From positions 124,001 through 188,000 of the IMG/VR virus record IMGVR_UViG_3300036853_000446: a stretch of 64,000 bases of DNA; one strand, written 5' to 3'. This document shows positions 18,768-26,978 of this stretch, one piece after another; the first letter of the stretch is position 1, and each line of letters starts with the position of its first letter. A program made the translations under genes and the position numbers. A model generated the notes under the pieces. That model did not search any database. It was not told the origin of the DNA and saw only the letters and a list, made by a program, of their open reading frames with translations. The DNA is from a virus.

Positions 18768-19538
18768 ATGCCTCGTGATCGACTCCGCCCATTCTTCTGC
18801 TATTTCGGTGGCAAGTGGCGTGAGGCTTTGAAAAGCTATCCTGAACCTCGATACGGGACCATCATCGAGCCCTTCGCGGGTGCGGCGGGATTTGCGGCGC
18901 GCTACGCAACTCGCAAAGTAATCCTGTGCGAGATTGACCCCATCATCGCAGCAGTATGGCGGTACCTAATCAAGGTGACGGCCAAAGAGATCTTATCTCT
19001 GCCCGATCTCGTATCGGAAGAGACAGTGGACAATTTGATAGTCAGTCAGGAGGCCAAATGGTTGATTGGCTTTTGGCTCAATAAGGGCACTTCAGGTCCT
19101 CGCAAGAGTCCCTCGACATGGATGCGATCGAATGTTCGGCCGAAGTCATACTGGGGCGCTCATATTCGACAGATCCTGGCATCGCAGGTTGATTCCATCC
19201 GGCACTGGGAAATCCACAACTGCAGCTACGTTGATTGCCCGACCCCACTCGAAGCAACTTGGTTCGTCGACCCTCCCTACGAGGTCGCGGGGCAAGCCTA
19301 CAGATTTGGCTCCAAACAGATCGACTATCAGCATCTCGGTGATTGGTGCCAAACAAGACCCGGACAAGTCATCGTTTGCGAGAACGAAGGAGCAACCTGG
19401 CTTCCTTTTCAGGACCTCGCAAGTGTGAAGGCGAGCCCCAGATCCATTGCGCCAAACCGCCGCTCCAAGGAGGTTTGTTGGTTGAGCACGTTTGAAGAGG
19501 ATGCATACCTGCAAGCCTTCATGCGAGGCGTCGTATGA
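18768..19538 (+). CDS. D12-class adenine-specific DNA methyltransferase
   Basis: A 256-residue Dam-like enzyme transferring a methyl group to adenine N6. It has FFCYFGGKWREA (motif X), EPFAGAAGFAARYA (motif I, AdoMet binding), LCEIDP and the catalytic TWFVDPPYE (motif IV). Its target site cannot be read from sequence; GATC is common for this class and GATC is dense in the 59.7-60.1 kb repeats. It would protect phage DNA or mark origins. It ends 12 bp from the convergent vWA gene. Confidence 0.9.
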   Translation: MPRDRLRPFFCYFGGKWREALKSYPEPRYGTIIEPFAGAAGFAARYATRKVILCEIDPIIAAVWRYLIKVTAKEILSLPDLVSEETVDNLIVSQEAKWLIGFWLNKGTSGPRKSPSTWMRSNVRPKSYWGAHIRQILASQVDSIRHWEIHNCSYVDCPTPLEATWFVDPPYEVAGQAYRFGSKQIDYQHLGDWCQTRPGQVIVCENEGATWLPFQDLASVKASPRSIAPNRRSKEVCWLSTFEEDAYLQAFMRGVV

Positions 19539-19550
19539 ATACGGTGGCCT

Positions 19551-21851
19551 TCAAATCGCCACCTCGATTTCCTTCATCGTAACCGTCCCTTGAATGTCTT
19601 TGCCGTCGAGCCCTTGGATCGTAAGGCTGTTTTCATCGAGGCTGGTGAACTCCGTGAACCAGATTTGACCGACGATGACTGCCATTCGAATCTGGCTCAC
19701 CTGATGAAGCAGGTCTCGCACTCTGCTCTTCGCATCCGCTGCCTGCCCCTCGAGCCACGCCTTGAAGGCCTTTTCCGGATCGGCGGCCTTCGCGTACACG
19801 CTGGAGGCGAGGAAGTCGTCGACCTCGTTCACGAAAGGCGCCATGAGTGACGAGCTGGCCGTATGCTTGCCCGACGCGATCCGCGTCTGGACGTCCTTCA
19901 GGGTCGGCAACGTGCTGAGGCCTTTGAGCGCGACGTGCAGCTCTTTACCGATGTAGACGTCCTGAGCCTTGGCTTGCTTGCCCTTGGGTCCAAACCCGCT
20001 GTAGTCGGTGATGCCCTGTTCCTTGAGCCACTCGGCGCCGTCCGCGCCGTACAGGACCTTGAAGCCGTCGCTCGCCCGCCTCTCGAACCGGTCCTTCAGA
20101 TAGGTGTTGTAAACCTTCTGTCCAGCCCTCGCGATCGTCAGCTCGTATTCGAGTTCGAAGAACCGCTTGGCGCTAGTCGCTTGCACCATGGCGCGGTTGA
20201 TGATCGGCAGCTCGCGGAGATTTATCGAGAGGACACCGGGCGACACGACCTGAACCGCAGTGGCGGGGATCTTTGCCTTCTTCAGCTTTTGCACCGTGTC
20301 GTCGGTGAGCTTCAACGGCAGCGTCTCGACATTGACCAAGCCGTCACGGATGATCGCGTAGTTTCGATAGGTAAACGTCGGGAAGACGTCGGGGACCTTG
20401 GGAAGCTCACCCCCTTTGCGGTCCTTCAGATTGACGGTGCCCTCGCGTCGCACCTGCACCGAGACATTCGGCCGTTCCTCGTTATAGATGAGCGCGCCGA
20501 CGGGCACCCCGTCGGGCATGGGCGTGGCTTCGAACTTCAGAGGCGCAATTCCCGTCTCGATGTCCGCAAGTCGTGTCTTCAGGTTATCGAGAAGGATGCC
20601 CTTGGCGACTTTCATCTCGCGCCTGATCTCGTCGACCTCCTTCTGTTCCTCCGCGGTCAGACCCGCGTCCTGGACCCGCTGACGGCCGATCCGATTGTAT
20701 TTGAACAGGTCCGAGTCGAGCAGCAGCCGGTTTCCTTCGTCCTCGCTGATGATCCTGAGCAGATCGAGCACCGTGAAAGCATTCTCGTCGGGAACCGCCT
20801 CGGCGTCATAACCCTGCTGGTACCGGAGCCACGGGTCGAAGCAGGCGAGCGTTGCCTCCTCGACAAACGCGGCGTACTTCTGCTTTCCGAAACAACCCGA
20901 CCAAAGTCTGATGAGCCGCACATCGCCGATGGTCTTCAGCAGCTTGAGCACGACGTCTGTCGCCATGCGCTGGCCGTAGAGGGCCACTGCCGCGTAAGCT
21001 GCGGCGATACTGCTCTCGTAGGTGGCGTGGGCGAAGTCAATCCTCACTGGCTCCCCCTTCCCCTCCACCGCAGGTGACAGGTACCAAACCTCGTCGACCT
21101 GCTGAGGTACCGTGACCTTGCCGCCCTCGACCTTGAAGGTCAGCAACGTCGCCCCGTCGATCGCAAACGCAAACCCCTTGATTGCGTCGGCGTCCAAGTC
21201 GACCTCGATTCGCTTTGCCCCGAGCGGACGCTTCTGCATCGCGGCCTCAAAGGCGGGCTCGTACTTCTTGAAATCCTCGTTGAGGATGAGCGCGCCGCCC
21301 GCCGTCTCCGCCATGGAGACCATGAGCGGGTGGTTGCAATAGTAGCCGTACTCGACGAACGTGGCCGACGCGACCACGGGCACGACGTCCTCGACCGCCT
21401 TCAGGATCTGCGCCTGCGACCACTGGTTGTCATGTCCATCGGACATAAAGAAAAGCGAGCAGACGCCCTTTAGGCCGGCAGCGACCCGCTTCACCTCCTC
21501 CAGGGGCTCCTTGAACCCCGTGAGCCCCACCGGCTTGAGCCAGCGGTCAATCGCCTTGTTGATGTCGCTCAGGTCCTTCAGGCTGGCAACGGGCTCGCCC
21601 TTGACCAAAGTGCCGAATTCGCCCTTACCCGAGAACCAAATCAGGCTGAGGGTGTCCCCCTCGGCAATGAGCCGAGGGAGCTTGTCCTTGAGCTGCGTGC
21701 GGATGAGTGGCAGATCCCCGTACATGCTGCCGGAAACATCGATCGCGACCAAATGGTTGGTCGGTTGCGGTGCGAGCTTCGCGCTGGCGGATCGAGGGAC
21801 CGCAACCGACACCAATTCGAATGGGCTGACCGAGTAGGCTGTCTTGGACAT
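19551..21851 (-). CDS. large von Willebrand factor A domain protein
   Basis: A 766-residue protein. Residues about 30-200 form a vWA domain with DVSGSMYG and FFMSDGHDNQ. The middle is a long unassigned region with EEQKEVDEIRREMKVAKGI coiled coil around 420-450; the C-terminal third is helical. The ATG at 21851 (MSKTAYSVSP) is chosen because CGGTGTA lies 10 nt upstream; the GTG further out lies within that element. No signal peptide. Together with the vWA protein at 12889 it suggests a metal-dependent adhesion or assembly role, unknown in detail. Confidence 0.85.
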   Translation of the reverse strand: MSKTAYSVSPFELVSVAVPRSASAKLAPQPTNHLVAIDVSGSMYGDLPLIRTQLKDKLPRLIAEGDTLSLIWFSGKGEFGTLVKGEPVASLKDLSDINKAIDRWLKPVGLTGFKEPLEEVKRVAAGLKGVCSLFFMSDGHDNQWSQAQILKAVEDVVPVVASATFVEYGYYCNHPLMVSMAETAGGALILNEDFKKYEPAFEAAMQKRPLGAKRIEVDLDADAIKGFAFAIDGATLLTFKVEGGKVTVPQQVDEVWYLSPAVEGKGEPVRIDFAHATYESSIAAAYAAVALYGQRMATDVVLKLLKTIGDVRLIRLWSGCFGKQKYAAFVEEATLACFDPWLRYQQGYDAEAVPDENAFTVLDLLRIISEDEGNRLLLDSDLFKYNRIGRQRVQDAGLTAEEQKEVDEIRREMKVAKGILLDNLKTRLADIETGIAPLKFEATPMPDGVPVGALIYNEERPNVSVQVRREGTVNLKDRKGGELPKVPDVFPTFTYRNYAIIRDGLVNVETLPLKLTDDTVQKLKKAKIPATAVQVVSPGVLSINLRELPIINRAMVQATSAKRFFELEYELTIARAGQKVYNTYLKDRFERRASDGFKVLYGADGAEWLKEQGITDYSGFGPKGKQAKAQDVYIGKELHVALKGLSTLPTLKDVQTRIASGKHTASSSLMAPFVNEVDDFLASSVYAKAADPEKAFKAWLEGQAADAKSRVRDLLHQVSQIRMAVIVGQIWFTEFTSLDENSLTIQGLDGKDIQGTVTMKEIEVAI

Positions 21852-21861
21852 GAGCCCCCGG

Positions 21862-21868
21862 TACACCG
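21862..21868 (-). promoter_or_regulatory. CGGTGTA promoter-like element
   Basis: CGGTGTA 10 nt before the ATG at 21851. Confidence 0.6.
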
Positions 21869-21904
21869 GAGGCCCATGCCCTCTGTTCGATCCCCCCTAC
21901 GCCT

Positions 21905-22120
21905 TCAGTGGCGTCGAGATCGACGCAGCGTTGCCAGCGAGATGACGTGCCATCTGCTCTCGCAATCCTCGACGCCTTCCTTAAACTTCAAGTAACTCGC
22001 CTGCTCTTGAGGCGTCAGCAAACGCCCGTTACGGGTCCCGTCGGTAGTGCGGAGCGAGCACATGTGGCAATGCCCCTTGATTCCGCCCCGGCGACGGCGT
22101 CTGCGCTTGTAATGAGCCAT
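21905..22120 (-). CDS. small basic Cys/His protein
   Basis: A 71-residue protein beginning with a long arginine run (KRRRRRRGG) followed by GHCHMC and ending basic, with a third cysteine at about residue 53. Likely binds nucleic acid. AAGGGAT site before the ATG. Confidence 0.7.
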   Translation of the reverse strand: MAHYKRRRRRRGGIKGHCHMCSLRTTDGTRNGRLLTPQEQASYLKFKEGVEDCESRWHVISLATLRRSRRH

Positions 22121-22263
22121 TCGAGATCCCTTTCCTTACCGGCGTCACCGGCGTGGTTGGGATCTCGTCTCGGCAAACCGAGCATATGGCGAATGGGCGA
22201 GACATTTAGCGGAAGCATACGAGTGCGTCCGGAGGAATCAAGTTCTGAGGTCCCGGTTCCGGT

Positions 22264-22893
22264 TCAGTGGATGAGCTTCGCGATGTCCTGCCAGGTTTCG
22301 AGTTCTGCTCTCCAACGCCCGATATCTTCTTCGGTCGTACGATTCTCGCCGTTGATGGTGATGCTGATCCCACCCGCTGCCGCCCGAGCCAAGTACTTGA
22401 GCTTCAACTTGGCGACGTCGCGGAGGATCCCGAAATCGGCCTGAGGAAAATCCTTAATAAACTCCAGGACTTCAGACTCCTTCGAATACATGCCAAGCCC
22501 TGCCCACTGAACGTGCTTCTGGGAATCGAGGTACATGACGCCCGCTAGGTCCATGTACGTGCTGGCCTTCGGCTTGTTCCATCGCCCCGTCTTCGGATTT
22601 TCCGTCTGGCTCATGAAGCGGAAGCCCTTTTTCGGCTTCATTTCGAGCCAGTACCGGATCTTGCACCGCAGCTTGAAGCTGTACGGGTAGTCGTCGACGT
22701 TGTACGCCGTCTGCTCGCTGTCGTGGCCGTAGAGCGGCGTGCCACGACTCGCCACCCTTGCTCCCGCGACGCGCTCGGCCAGACCGAGAAGCTCGCTCGC
22801 GAGTCGCTGCCGCTCGGGATGGCGAGTCTGAGCGTACGCGAGGATTTCGTGAAGCTCACGGGTCAGGTGCTCGGGGCTGGCAATTTTCTGCAT
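22264..22893 (-). CDS. tag A protein, unknown body
   Basis: A 209-residue protein. Residues 1-45 are tag A (MQKIASPEHLTRELHEILAY, then HPERQRLASELLGLAERV). The body has WLEMKPKKGFRFMSQ and a C-terminal helical segment with ISITINGENRTTEED; no known fold recognised. Good upstream GGAGAG. Neighbouring genes at 22995 and 23348 run in the same direction. Confidence 0.8.
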   Translation of the reverse strand: MQKIASPEHLTRELHEILAYAQTRHPERQRLASELLGLAERVAGARVASRGTPLYGHDSEQTAYNVDDYPYSFKLRCKIRYWLEMKPKKGFRFMSQTENPKTGRWNKPKASTYMDLAGVMYLDSQKHVQWAGLGMYSKESEVLEFIKDFPQADFGILRDVAKLKLKYLARAAAGGISITINGENRTTEEDIGRWRAELETWQDIAKLIH

Positions 22894-22994
22894 CGGTGAT
22901 CTCGCTCTCCTCGTAACGGAGACCATCAAACGAAAACTGCCCGGTGCTGCCTGCCCGTCCGACGAGCACGCAGGTCGACGGCACCGCTCCCAAC

Positions 22995-23324
22995 CTAAAG
23001 CAGATTTGCGCCGCTGGATGCAGCTGCCTCGACGGGATGACCTTCGAAATAGAAGGAGACCGTACCCGGCGCGTTGGATTGAATCCGAGTCAGCCCCAGG
23101 CGGAGCAGGCTCTTCATGTCGTCGCCCATCACGGAAAGGTTGTTGTTCACCTTCGCCGTGAGCATGTGAATCTGATCCTGGACGAAATATTTGTGCTCGA
23201 GAATCTTCGTTGGCGCCAGGTTGCTCACGAAACGCCCGAGGTGGCTGAGCTTTGGTGGAAGCGGATAGTCTCCGCTCCCGTAGGAATTGTCTGCTGCCGC
23301 GATGCGCTCGTAGGAGTAGGTCAT
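22995..23324 (-). CDS. small protein, possible tag B variant
   Basis: A 109-residue protein starting MTYSYERIAAADNSYGSGDY, which resembles tag B loosely. The rest (LAPTKILEHKYFVQDQIHML) is helical; the end suggests a beta hairpin. ATG at 23324 follows GCAGGA. Confidence 0.7.
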   Translation of the reverse strand: MTYSYERIAAADNSYGSGDYPLPPKLSHLGRFVSNLAPTKILEHKYFVQDQIHMLTAKVNNNLSVMGDDMKSLLRLGLTRIQSNAPGTVSFYFEGHPVEAAASSGANLL

Positions 23325-23347
23325 GTCCTGCAGCTCCGATAAAACGA

Positions 23348-24019
23348 TCAGTGGTAGTCGACCTTCACACCGAGGGTCGCCCATGTCTTGCGAAACATGT
23401 CCAGGCTAATGAAGCGCCGCGCCCGCTCGTGGTTATCCCGCATCCAAGCGTAGAAGGTCTGCGCGTCCCGCTTCTTCTGCGGGTGGTAAGACGTGTCTTG
23501 GAAGAAGCCCGGCTTTCCGGGCGGCCCCTCCATGGCATGGTGATCGGTGATCCGGAAATCCAAGGGAGACGACACGACTTCGATGTAGCCCTTGTCACGT
23601 TGCGGGATCCGGAACTCGAAACTCTCCCCGTTCGGCTCGACGTCGATCGCCCTCAGGTCGGTCATCTCGATGGATATCTCCGTCGGAAAGTCCACTTGAA
23701 CGTCTGTGATAAACCGACAAATCGCGTCGAACCCGCCGCGGGACCCCTCGTCTACGAAAAACCCGCCCATACGCGCAAACCACTCATCGTGTTTGCCCTG
23801 ATACGAGTACGTCAACATAACCGTCATCTCGCGGCATTTCTTCCCGCGCTTCCCGGCATCCGTCAGGTCTGTGACGCGGAGCGAGTCGCTGTACCGGTGA
23901 ACCCGCACCTGGTCGTTCTGAAAGGTCTTGCCGAGCGGCAAACTGCCGGCCGTCAGGTAACGGCGGGCAACACGGTACCGCTGGACGACGCGGGCGACGA
24001 GAGAGGCCATAACGGTCAT
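23348..24019 (-). CDS. tag C protein, unknown body
   Basis: A 223-residue protein whose N-terminus carries a basic helix with tag C pattern twice (VARVVQRYRVARRYLTAGS). The body is mixed and rich in aromatic and charged residues, without recognised domain. Two in-frame ATGs (24019, 24010) are possible. It begins 24 bp after a tRNA-His gene. Confidence 0.75.
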   Translation of the reverse strand: MTVMASLVARVVQRYRVARRYLTAGSLPLGKTFQNDQVRVHRYSDSLRVTDLTDAGKRGKKCREMTVMLTYSYQGKHDEWFARMGGFFVDEGSRGGFDAICRFITDVQVDFPTEISIEMTDLRAIDVEPNGESFEFRIPQRDKGYIEVVSSPLDFRITDHHAMEGPPGKPGFFQDTSYHPQKKRDAQTFYAWMRDNHERARRFISLDMFRKTWATLGVKVDYH

Positions 24020-24042
24020 GGGACGACAATAGAAAAAATCGG

Positions 24043-24111
24043 GGCTGCGGCGGGGAATCGAACCCCTCAAACCCCCTTCACAGAGGGGCCCACTTCCAAA
24101 GTAACCGCAGC
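24043..24111 (-). tRNA. tRNA-His (GTG)
   Basis: Acceptor GCTGCGG/CCGCAGC, discriminator C as expected for His, anticodon loop CTGTGAA, stem CCCCT/GGGGG. D-arm is irregular. Confidence 0.8.
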
Positions 24112-24121
24112 ATACACCGAG

Positions 24122-24194
24122 TCAGAGTGGGAAGACTCGAACTTCCAACCCCTTGGCCCCCAGCCAAGTGCTCTGCCAATTGAGCTACACCCTG
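24122..24194 (-). tRNA. tRNA-Pro (GGG)
   Basis: Acceptor CAGGGTG/CACTCTG, discriminator A, TAGCTCA D-arm, anticodon loop CTGGGGG. No CCA encoded. Confidence 0.92.
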
Positions 24195-24306
24195 AGAATC
24201 CCATGCAGCCGCCGTTGAAGGCCGTCTGCATGGGTGGGATCGTCGTTCTTGGGCGCGACGATCCAGCGAGCCGTACGGGGATGGACCCAAGTCCATACGG
24301 CTCTCG

Positions 24307-24391
24307 AGGAAGGCGGAGGTATCGATCCCCAGACCCTTGCGAGTCCCCTTCGTTCAGCAAACGAGGCCAGCACCTTGCTGGTTCACCTTCC
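24307..24391 (-). tRNA. tRNA-Ser-like (GCT), unusual T-loop
   Basis: Acceptor GGAAGGT/GCCTTCC, anticodon loop TTGCTGA with imperfect stem, variable arm ACTC-GCAA-GGGT, T-loop ATCGATA instead of TTCRANN. Closely parallels the tRNA-Ser at 24989. Confidence 0.6.
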
Positions 24392-24409
24392 GAATGTCCT
24401 TCACCTTCG

Positions 24410-24482
24410 CGCCCCCGGCAGGACTCGAACCTGCGTCACCGAGCTTCGGAAACTCGTGCCTCATCCACTAGGCTACGGAGGC
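24410..24482 (-). tRNA. tRNA-Arg (CCG)
   Basis: Acceptor GCCTCCG/CGGGGGC, discriminator G, anticodon loop TTCCGAA. Confidence 0.92.
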
Positions 24483-24485
24483 ATT

Positions 24486-24538
24486 GTGAAACGAAGGATC
24501 GAACTCCGACCTCTGCATTCCAACTGAAATACGGCCCC
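24486..24538 (-). pseudogene. tRNA remnant lacking the anticodon arm
   Basis: Reads GGGGCCGTATTTCAGTTGG (acceptor and D-arm like) and then goes almost directly into a T-arm CGGAG-TTCGATC-CTTCG. No anticodon arm and no matching 3' acceptor. Its 5' acceptor equals that of tRNA-Ala at 35351. Confidence 0.4.
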
Positions 24539-24571
24539 TCCTTGCGGATCTTCTTTTGAAGAACCGCGTGC

Positions 24572-24901
24572 ATGATCCACGACTACCAGCGACGCACGTC
24601 CGGTCAGCAACGATACGATGCACTCATCAGACAAATCGTCTCCGAGGTAGACGACGTCACCGAACCGGTCAAGCGGGTTGTCACGAAACTTCCAAGGCTC
24701 ATCGACACATTGGAAGAACTGGTCGAAAACGACGACGAGCTGAGGTCAACAGATCCCCGGGGTGGCAAACGGTACGGAATCGATCAGGTTCTCACGGAAA
24801 TGCGTAAGAGGCTCGAAGCGGTCAAGGATGCAACGACCGACCTCGAATGGGCGTACGACGAGCTAAACAATCGCTTCCAAAAGAACGTCCCGCGCACCTA
24901 A
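24572..24901 (+). CDS. tag B-like helical protein
   Basis: A 109-residue, highly charged, helical protein starting MIHDYQRRTSGQQRYDALIR, a tag B variant. Likely coiled coil in residues 25-100. It lies on the forward strand between a tRNA remnant and tRNA-Arg(CCT). Confidence 0.7.
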   Translation: MIHDYQRRTSGQQRYDALIRQIVSEVDDVTEPVKRVVTKLPRLIDTLEELVENDDELRSTDPRGGKRYGIDQVLTEMRKRLEAVKDATTDLEWAYDELNNRFQKNVPRT

Positions 24902-24910
24902 CCAAGTCAG

Positions 24911-24982
24911 CGTCCCCGGAAGGAGTCGAACCTTCGTCGTGCCTTTAGGAAAGGCCCACTCTATCCATTGAGCTACGGGAAC
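24911..24982 (-). tRNA. tRNA-Arg (CCT)
   Basis: Acceptor GTTCCCG/CGGGGAC, discriminator G, anticodon loop TTCCTAA. Confidence 0.9.
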
Positions 24983-24988
24983 AAAGCG

Positions 24989-25075
24989 CAGAGAGCTGAG
25001 GTAACGATCCCCACACCCTTACGAGTGCCAATCCGCGTCCGACGGATGCCCGAACCTCTCGGGGGTTAACTCTCC
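24989..25075 (-). tRNA. tRNA-Ser (GGA), unusual loops
   Basis: Acceptor GGAGAGT/GCTCTCT, discriminator G, anticodon stem ATCCG/CGGAT with loop TCGGACG (C at position 33), variable arm ACTC-GTAA-GGGT, T-loop ATCGTTA. Confidence 0.7.
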
Positions 25076-25081
25076 AAACAG

Positions 25082-25154
25082 TCTGGGCGGCCCGACTTGA
25101 ACGGGCAACCTCCGCGCCCCAAACGCGGCACTCTACCAATTGAGCTACGCCCAG
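25082..25154 (-). tRNA. tRNA-Pro (TGG)
   Basis: Acceptor CTGGGCG/CGCCCAG, discriminator A, anticodon loop TTTGGGG. Confidence 0.93.
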
Positions 25155-25168
25155 ATTAAACTTCGGCC

Positions 25169-25534
25169 ATGGCTGGCGACCGATTCATCTACTTCGAAGA
25201 TCGTGTGCCGACACACGAGGAGATCCGCACAATCCTCGAGAACTACCTCGGCGGCTGTGGCACCGTCACCGAGCCCCAACCGAACTGGTGGATGATCGAC
25301 CTGCCCGGTCGCAACACCTCGACCTTCAAGGGGATCCAAGGAAGCGGGCCCGACGTCTTCACGGACCCCGACTTTGACGTGCGGTGGATCGAGGTCATCT
25401 TCCAGCGAACCGCCGGGCTCCCGCCTTCGCTCGACGTCCTGACCCGCCACGCCGACAGCTTCACGGGTGACGTCGCCAGCTCGTTGGCGCGCACGTTTGC
25501 GGCCTTCTTCCGCGGACGGCTCGAAGACACCTGA
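25169..25534 (+). CDS. hypothetical protein
   Basis: A 121-residue acidic protein with a compact alpha/beta look (FIYFEDRVPTHEEIRTILEN; WWMIDLPGR). No family recognised. It starts 14 bp from tRNA-Pro(TGG) on the opposite strand. Confidence 0.7.
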   Translation: MAGDRFIYFEDRVPTHEEIRTILENYLGGCGTVTEPQPNWWMIDLPGRNTSTFKGIQGSGPDVFTDPDFDVRWIEVIFQRTAGLPPSLDVLTRHADSFTGDVASSLARTFAAFFRGRLEDT

Positions 25535-25606
25535 GTCAATGACTCGCCTTCCTCTCGAAAAGGAGGACCCGCTCGAGAAAGACCCGCCTGAGGAATATGT
25601 GCAGTC

Positions 25607-26140
25607 TCACTGGTTATCGTACCGGCAGCTCGCGCAATCGGAGTCGCGCGGCTCATCTTCGATGCTGCCACAGCTGCACCCCGTCCAGCGGCCATGTGAG
25701 TGTGACCGTGAACCAGATGAACCCGATGAGCCAGACGAGCCCCCCGTGCCGACAGTGAATAGCCAGACGCTACGGTCGGTCCAGATCAAACGACCCAGTG
25801 TCACCTTCGAAGTCTGACCGCTCTTCTTGCGTACCGTGACTTGGTCCCCGGGACTACCAACGCTCGTCAGCCGAACGCCCCACGATCCGTCACGCAGCTT
25901 GGCCCACGTGGCATCTTCGCCGCCTCGACCAAGCTTGGTCATCCGCCGAATCTCGGCCTCGCTCGGCTCCGGGCCCTCGACGTAAGGGCCCTTCGATGCC
26001 ACCTCGTCCTGTGCCATCAGATCGTCAGCAAGGCGCCCGAGCTTCCTTGCCAGCTTGACCCTCGACGGGCTCGACGATTGGCAATAGGCGAGAATGCTCT
26101 TCAAACCGTCCTGCAGGTGCCGTGGCGAGCGGATCTTCAT
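25607..26140 (-). CDS. tag A protein with Ser/Gly and Cys-rich tail
   Basis: A 177-residue protein. Residues 1-43 are tag A (MKIRSPRHLQDGLKSILAYC, then SPSRVKLARKLGRLADDL). The body holds a small beta-domain-like region (WAKLRDGSWGVRLTSVG) and ends in a flexible Ser/Gly repeat followed by several cysteines (GCSCG, CASC) that may bind metal. Confidence 0.78.
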   Translation of the reverse strand: MKIRSPRHLQDGLKSILAYCQSSSPSRVKLARKLGRLADDLMAQDEVASKGPYVEGPEPSEAEIRRMTKLGRGGEDATWAKLRDGSWGVRLTSVGSPGDQVTVRKKSGQTSKVTLGRLIWTDRSVWLFTVGTGGSSGSSGSSGSRSHSHGRWTGCSCGSIEDEPRDSDCASCRYDNQ

Positions 26141-26215
26141 AATCCATGGCGTGCATCAAAAGAAATCTCGCGGAGAGAGACCGATTTGGAAGCGGAGCAT
26201 CCGGAGATTTCGAAG

Positions 26216-26428
26216 CTAGAACAGCCACATCGAATGGGAGATGGCCAGCATCCCGCATCTCGAGCACGAGGCGGACGACATTGCGCCTCCGTCTTCGTAG
26301 ATCTCCTCCACGCCCTCCCCGTCCCAAACGTGCCCGCAGGGACCACCTTTCGAGCATTCGCAAGCGCACTTCGCGTTGCCGGCGCCGCACGAGTGGATCA
26401 GCACGGGATCTTCAGTCGAATCTGCCAT
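26216..26428 (-). CDS. Cys-rich zinc-binding protein
   Basis: A 70-residue protein with many cysteines and histidines (HSCGAGNAKCACEC, CGHVW, CSRCGM), a likely zinc-binding fold. The ATG at 26428 is fixed by CGGTGTA 9 nt upstream; the longer frame reads through tRNA genes and is not credible. Confidence 0.75.
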   Translation of the reverse strand: MADSTEDPVLIHSCGAGNAKCACECSKGGPCGHVWDGEGVEEIYEDGGAMSSASCSRCGMLAISHSMWLF

Positions 26429-26437
26429 GTGAGGATG

Positions 26438-26444
26438 TACACCG
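26438..26444 (-). promoter_or_regulatory. CGGTGTA promoter-like element
   Basis: CGGTGTA 9 nt before the ATG at 26428. Confidence 0.6.
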
Positions 26445-26482
26445 CGTCCCGCCGGTAATCCATTTGTCGTTCCATACGGATC

Positions 26483-26644
26483 ATGCTCATTGCAGTCATC
26501 CCGCTGGTTTTCACAATCGTTGGCCTGCTCATGTGGGTGCTCGCCTCGAACCCCCTCATCAAAGAAGCCGGCAGAATCATCTTCTTCGCCGCCTTTCTCG
26601 CGCTGATGTTTGCGTTCTCGAGCAAGACGCTGAGCGTCGGCTAA
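26483..26644 (+). CDS. small two-helix membrane protein
   Basis: A 53-residue protein, MLIAVIPLVFTIVGLLMWVL..., with two hydrophobic helices separated by a short polar turn (ASNPLIKEAGR). The pattern is typical of small inner-membrane proteins common in tailed phages; holin-like or other membrane action is possible but unproven. It would lie in the host inner membrane. Confidence 0.7.
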   Translation: MLIAVIPLVFTIVGLLMWVLASNPLIKEAGRIIFFAAFLALMFAFSSKTLSVG

Positions 26645-26711
26645 CCGGGCTCTGCTGACACCGCACGCGCGCCACATCACGGGTATCGCGCAGCGGGTCG
26701 CGGAACACGAG

Positions 26712-26784
26712 TCAAGATGGGGAGACTTGAACTCCCAACCCCTCCGCCCCGAACGGAGCGCTCTGCCAATTGAGCTACATCTTG
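26712..26784 (-). tRNA. tRNA-Pro (CGG)
   Basis: Acceptor CAAGATG/CATCTTG, discriminator A, anticodon loop TTCGGGG. Separated by 1 nt from the preceding tRNA-Arg(GCG). Confidence 0.93.
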
Positions 26785-26785
26785 G

Positions 26786-26858
26786 CGTCCCCGGAAGGAC
26801 TCGAACCTTCAATCGCCGGTTCCGCAAACCGGTGCTCTATCCATTGAGCTACGGGGAC
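26786..26858 (-). tRNA. tRNA-Arg (GCG)
   Basis: Acceptor GTCCCCG/CGGGGAC, discriminator G, anticodon loop TTGCGGA. No CCA encoded; next tRNA begins after 1 nt. Confidence 0.93.
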
Positions 26859-26864
26859 AAATCG

Positions 26865-26947
26865 TGCTGTCGAGAGGACTTGAACCTCCAAGGAGTTGCC
26901 CCCACCCGTACCTCAAACGAGCGCGTCTGCCTTTCCGCCACGACAGC
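26865..26947 (-). tRNA. tRNA-Leu (GAG)
   Basis: Acceptor GCTGTCG/CGACAGC, discriminator A, anticodon loop TTGAGGT, long variable arm. Confidence 0.92.
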
Positions 26948-26978
26948 ATAAACTTTTGATTGCCCACCACCGGGCAAG

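Noticed and set aside
24113-24119. CGGTGTA just before tRNA-His
   Set aside because: Only 1 nt separates it from the mature tRNA end, so it cannot be a promoter with the usual spacing; counted as chance.
26216-26827. 203-residue reading of the Cys-rich gene
   Set aside because: Its N-terminus would be translated tRNA-Arg and tRNA-Pro genes; the promoter-like element and ATG at 26428 fit better.
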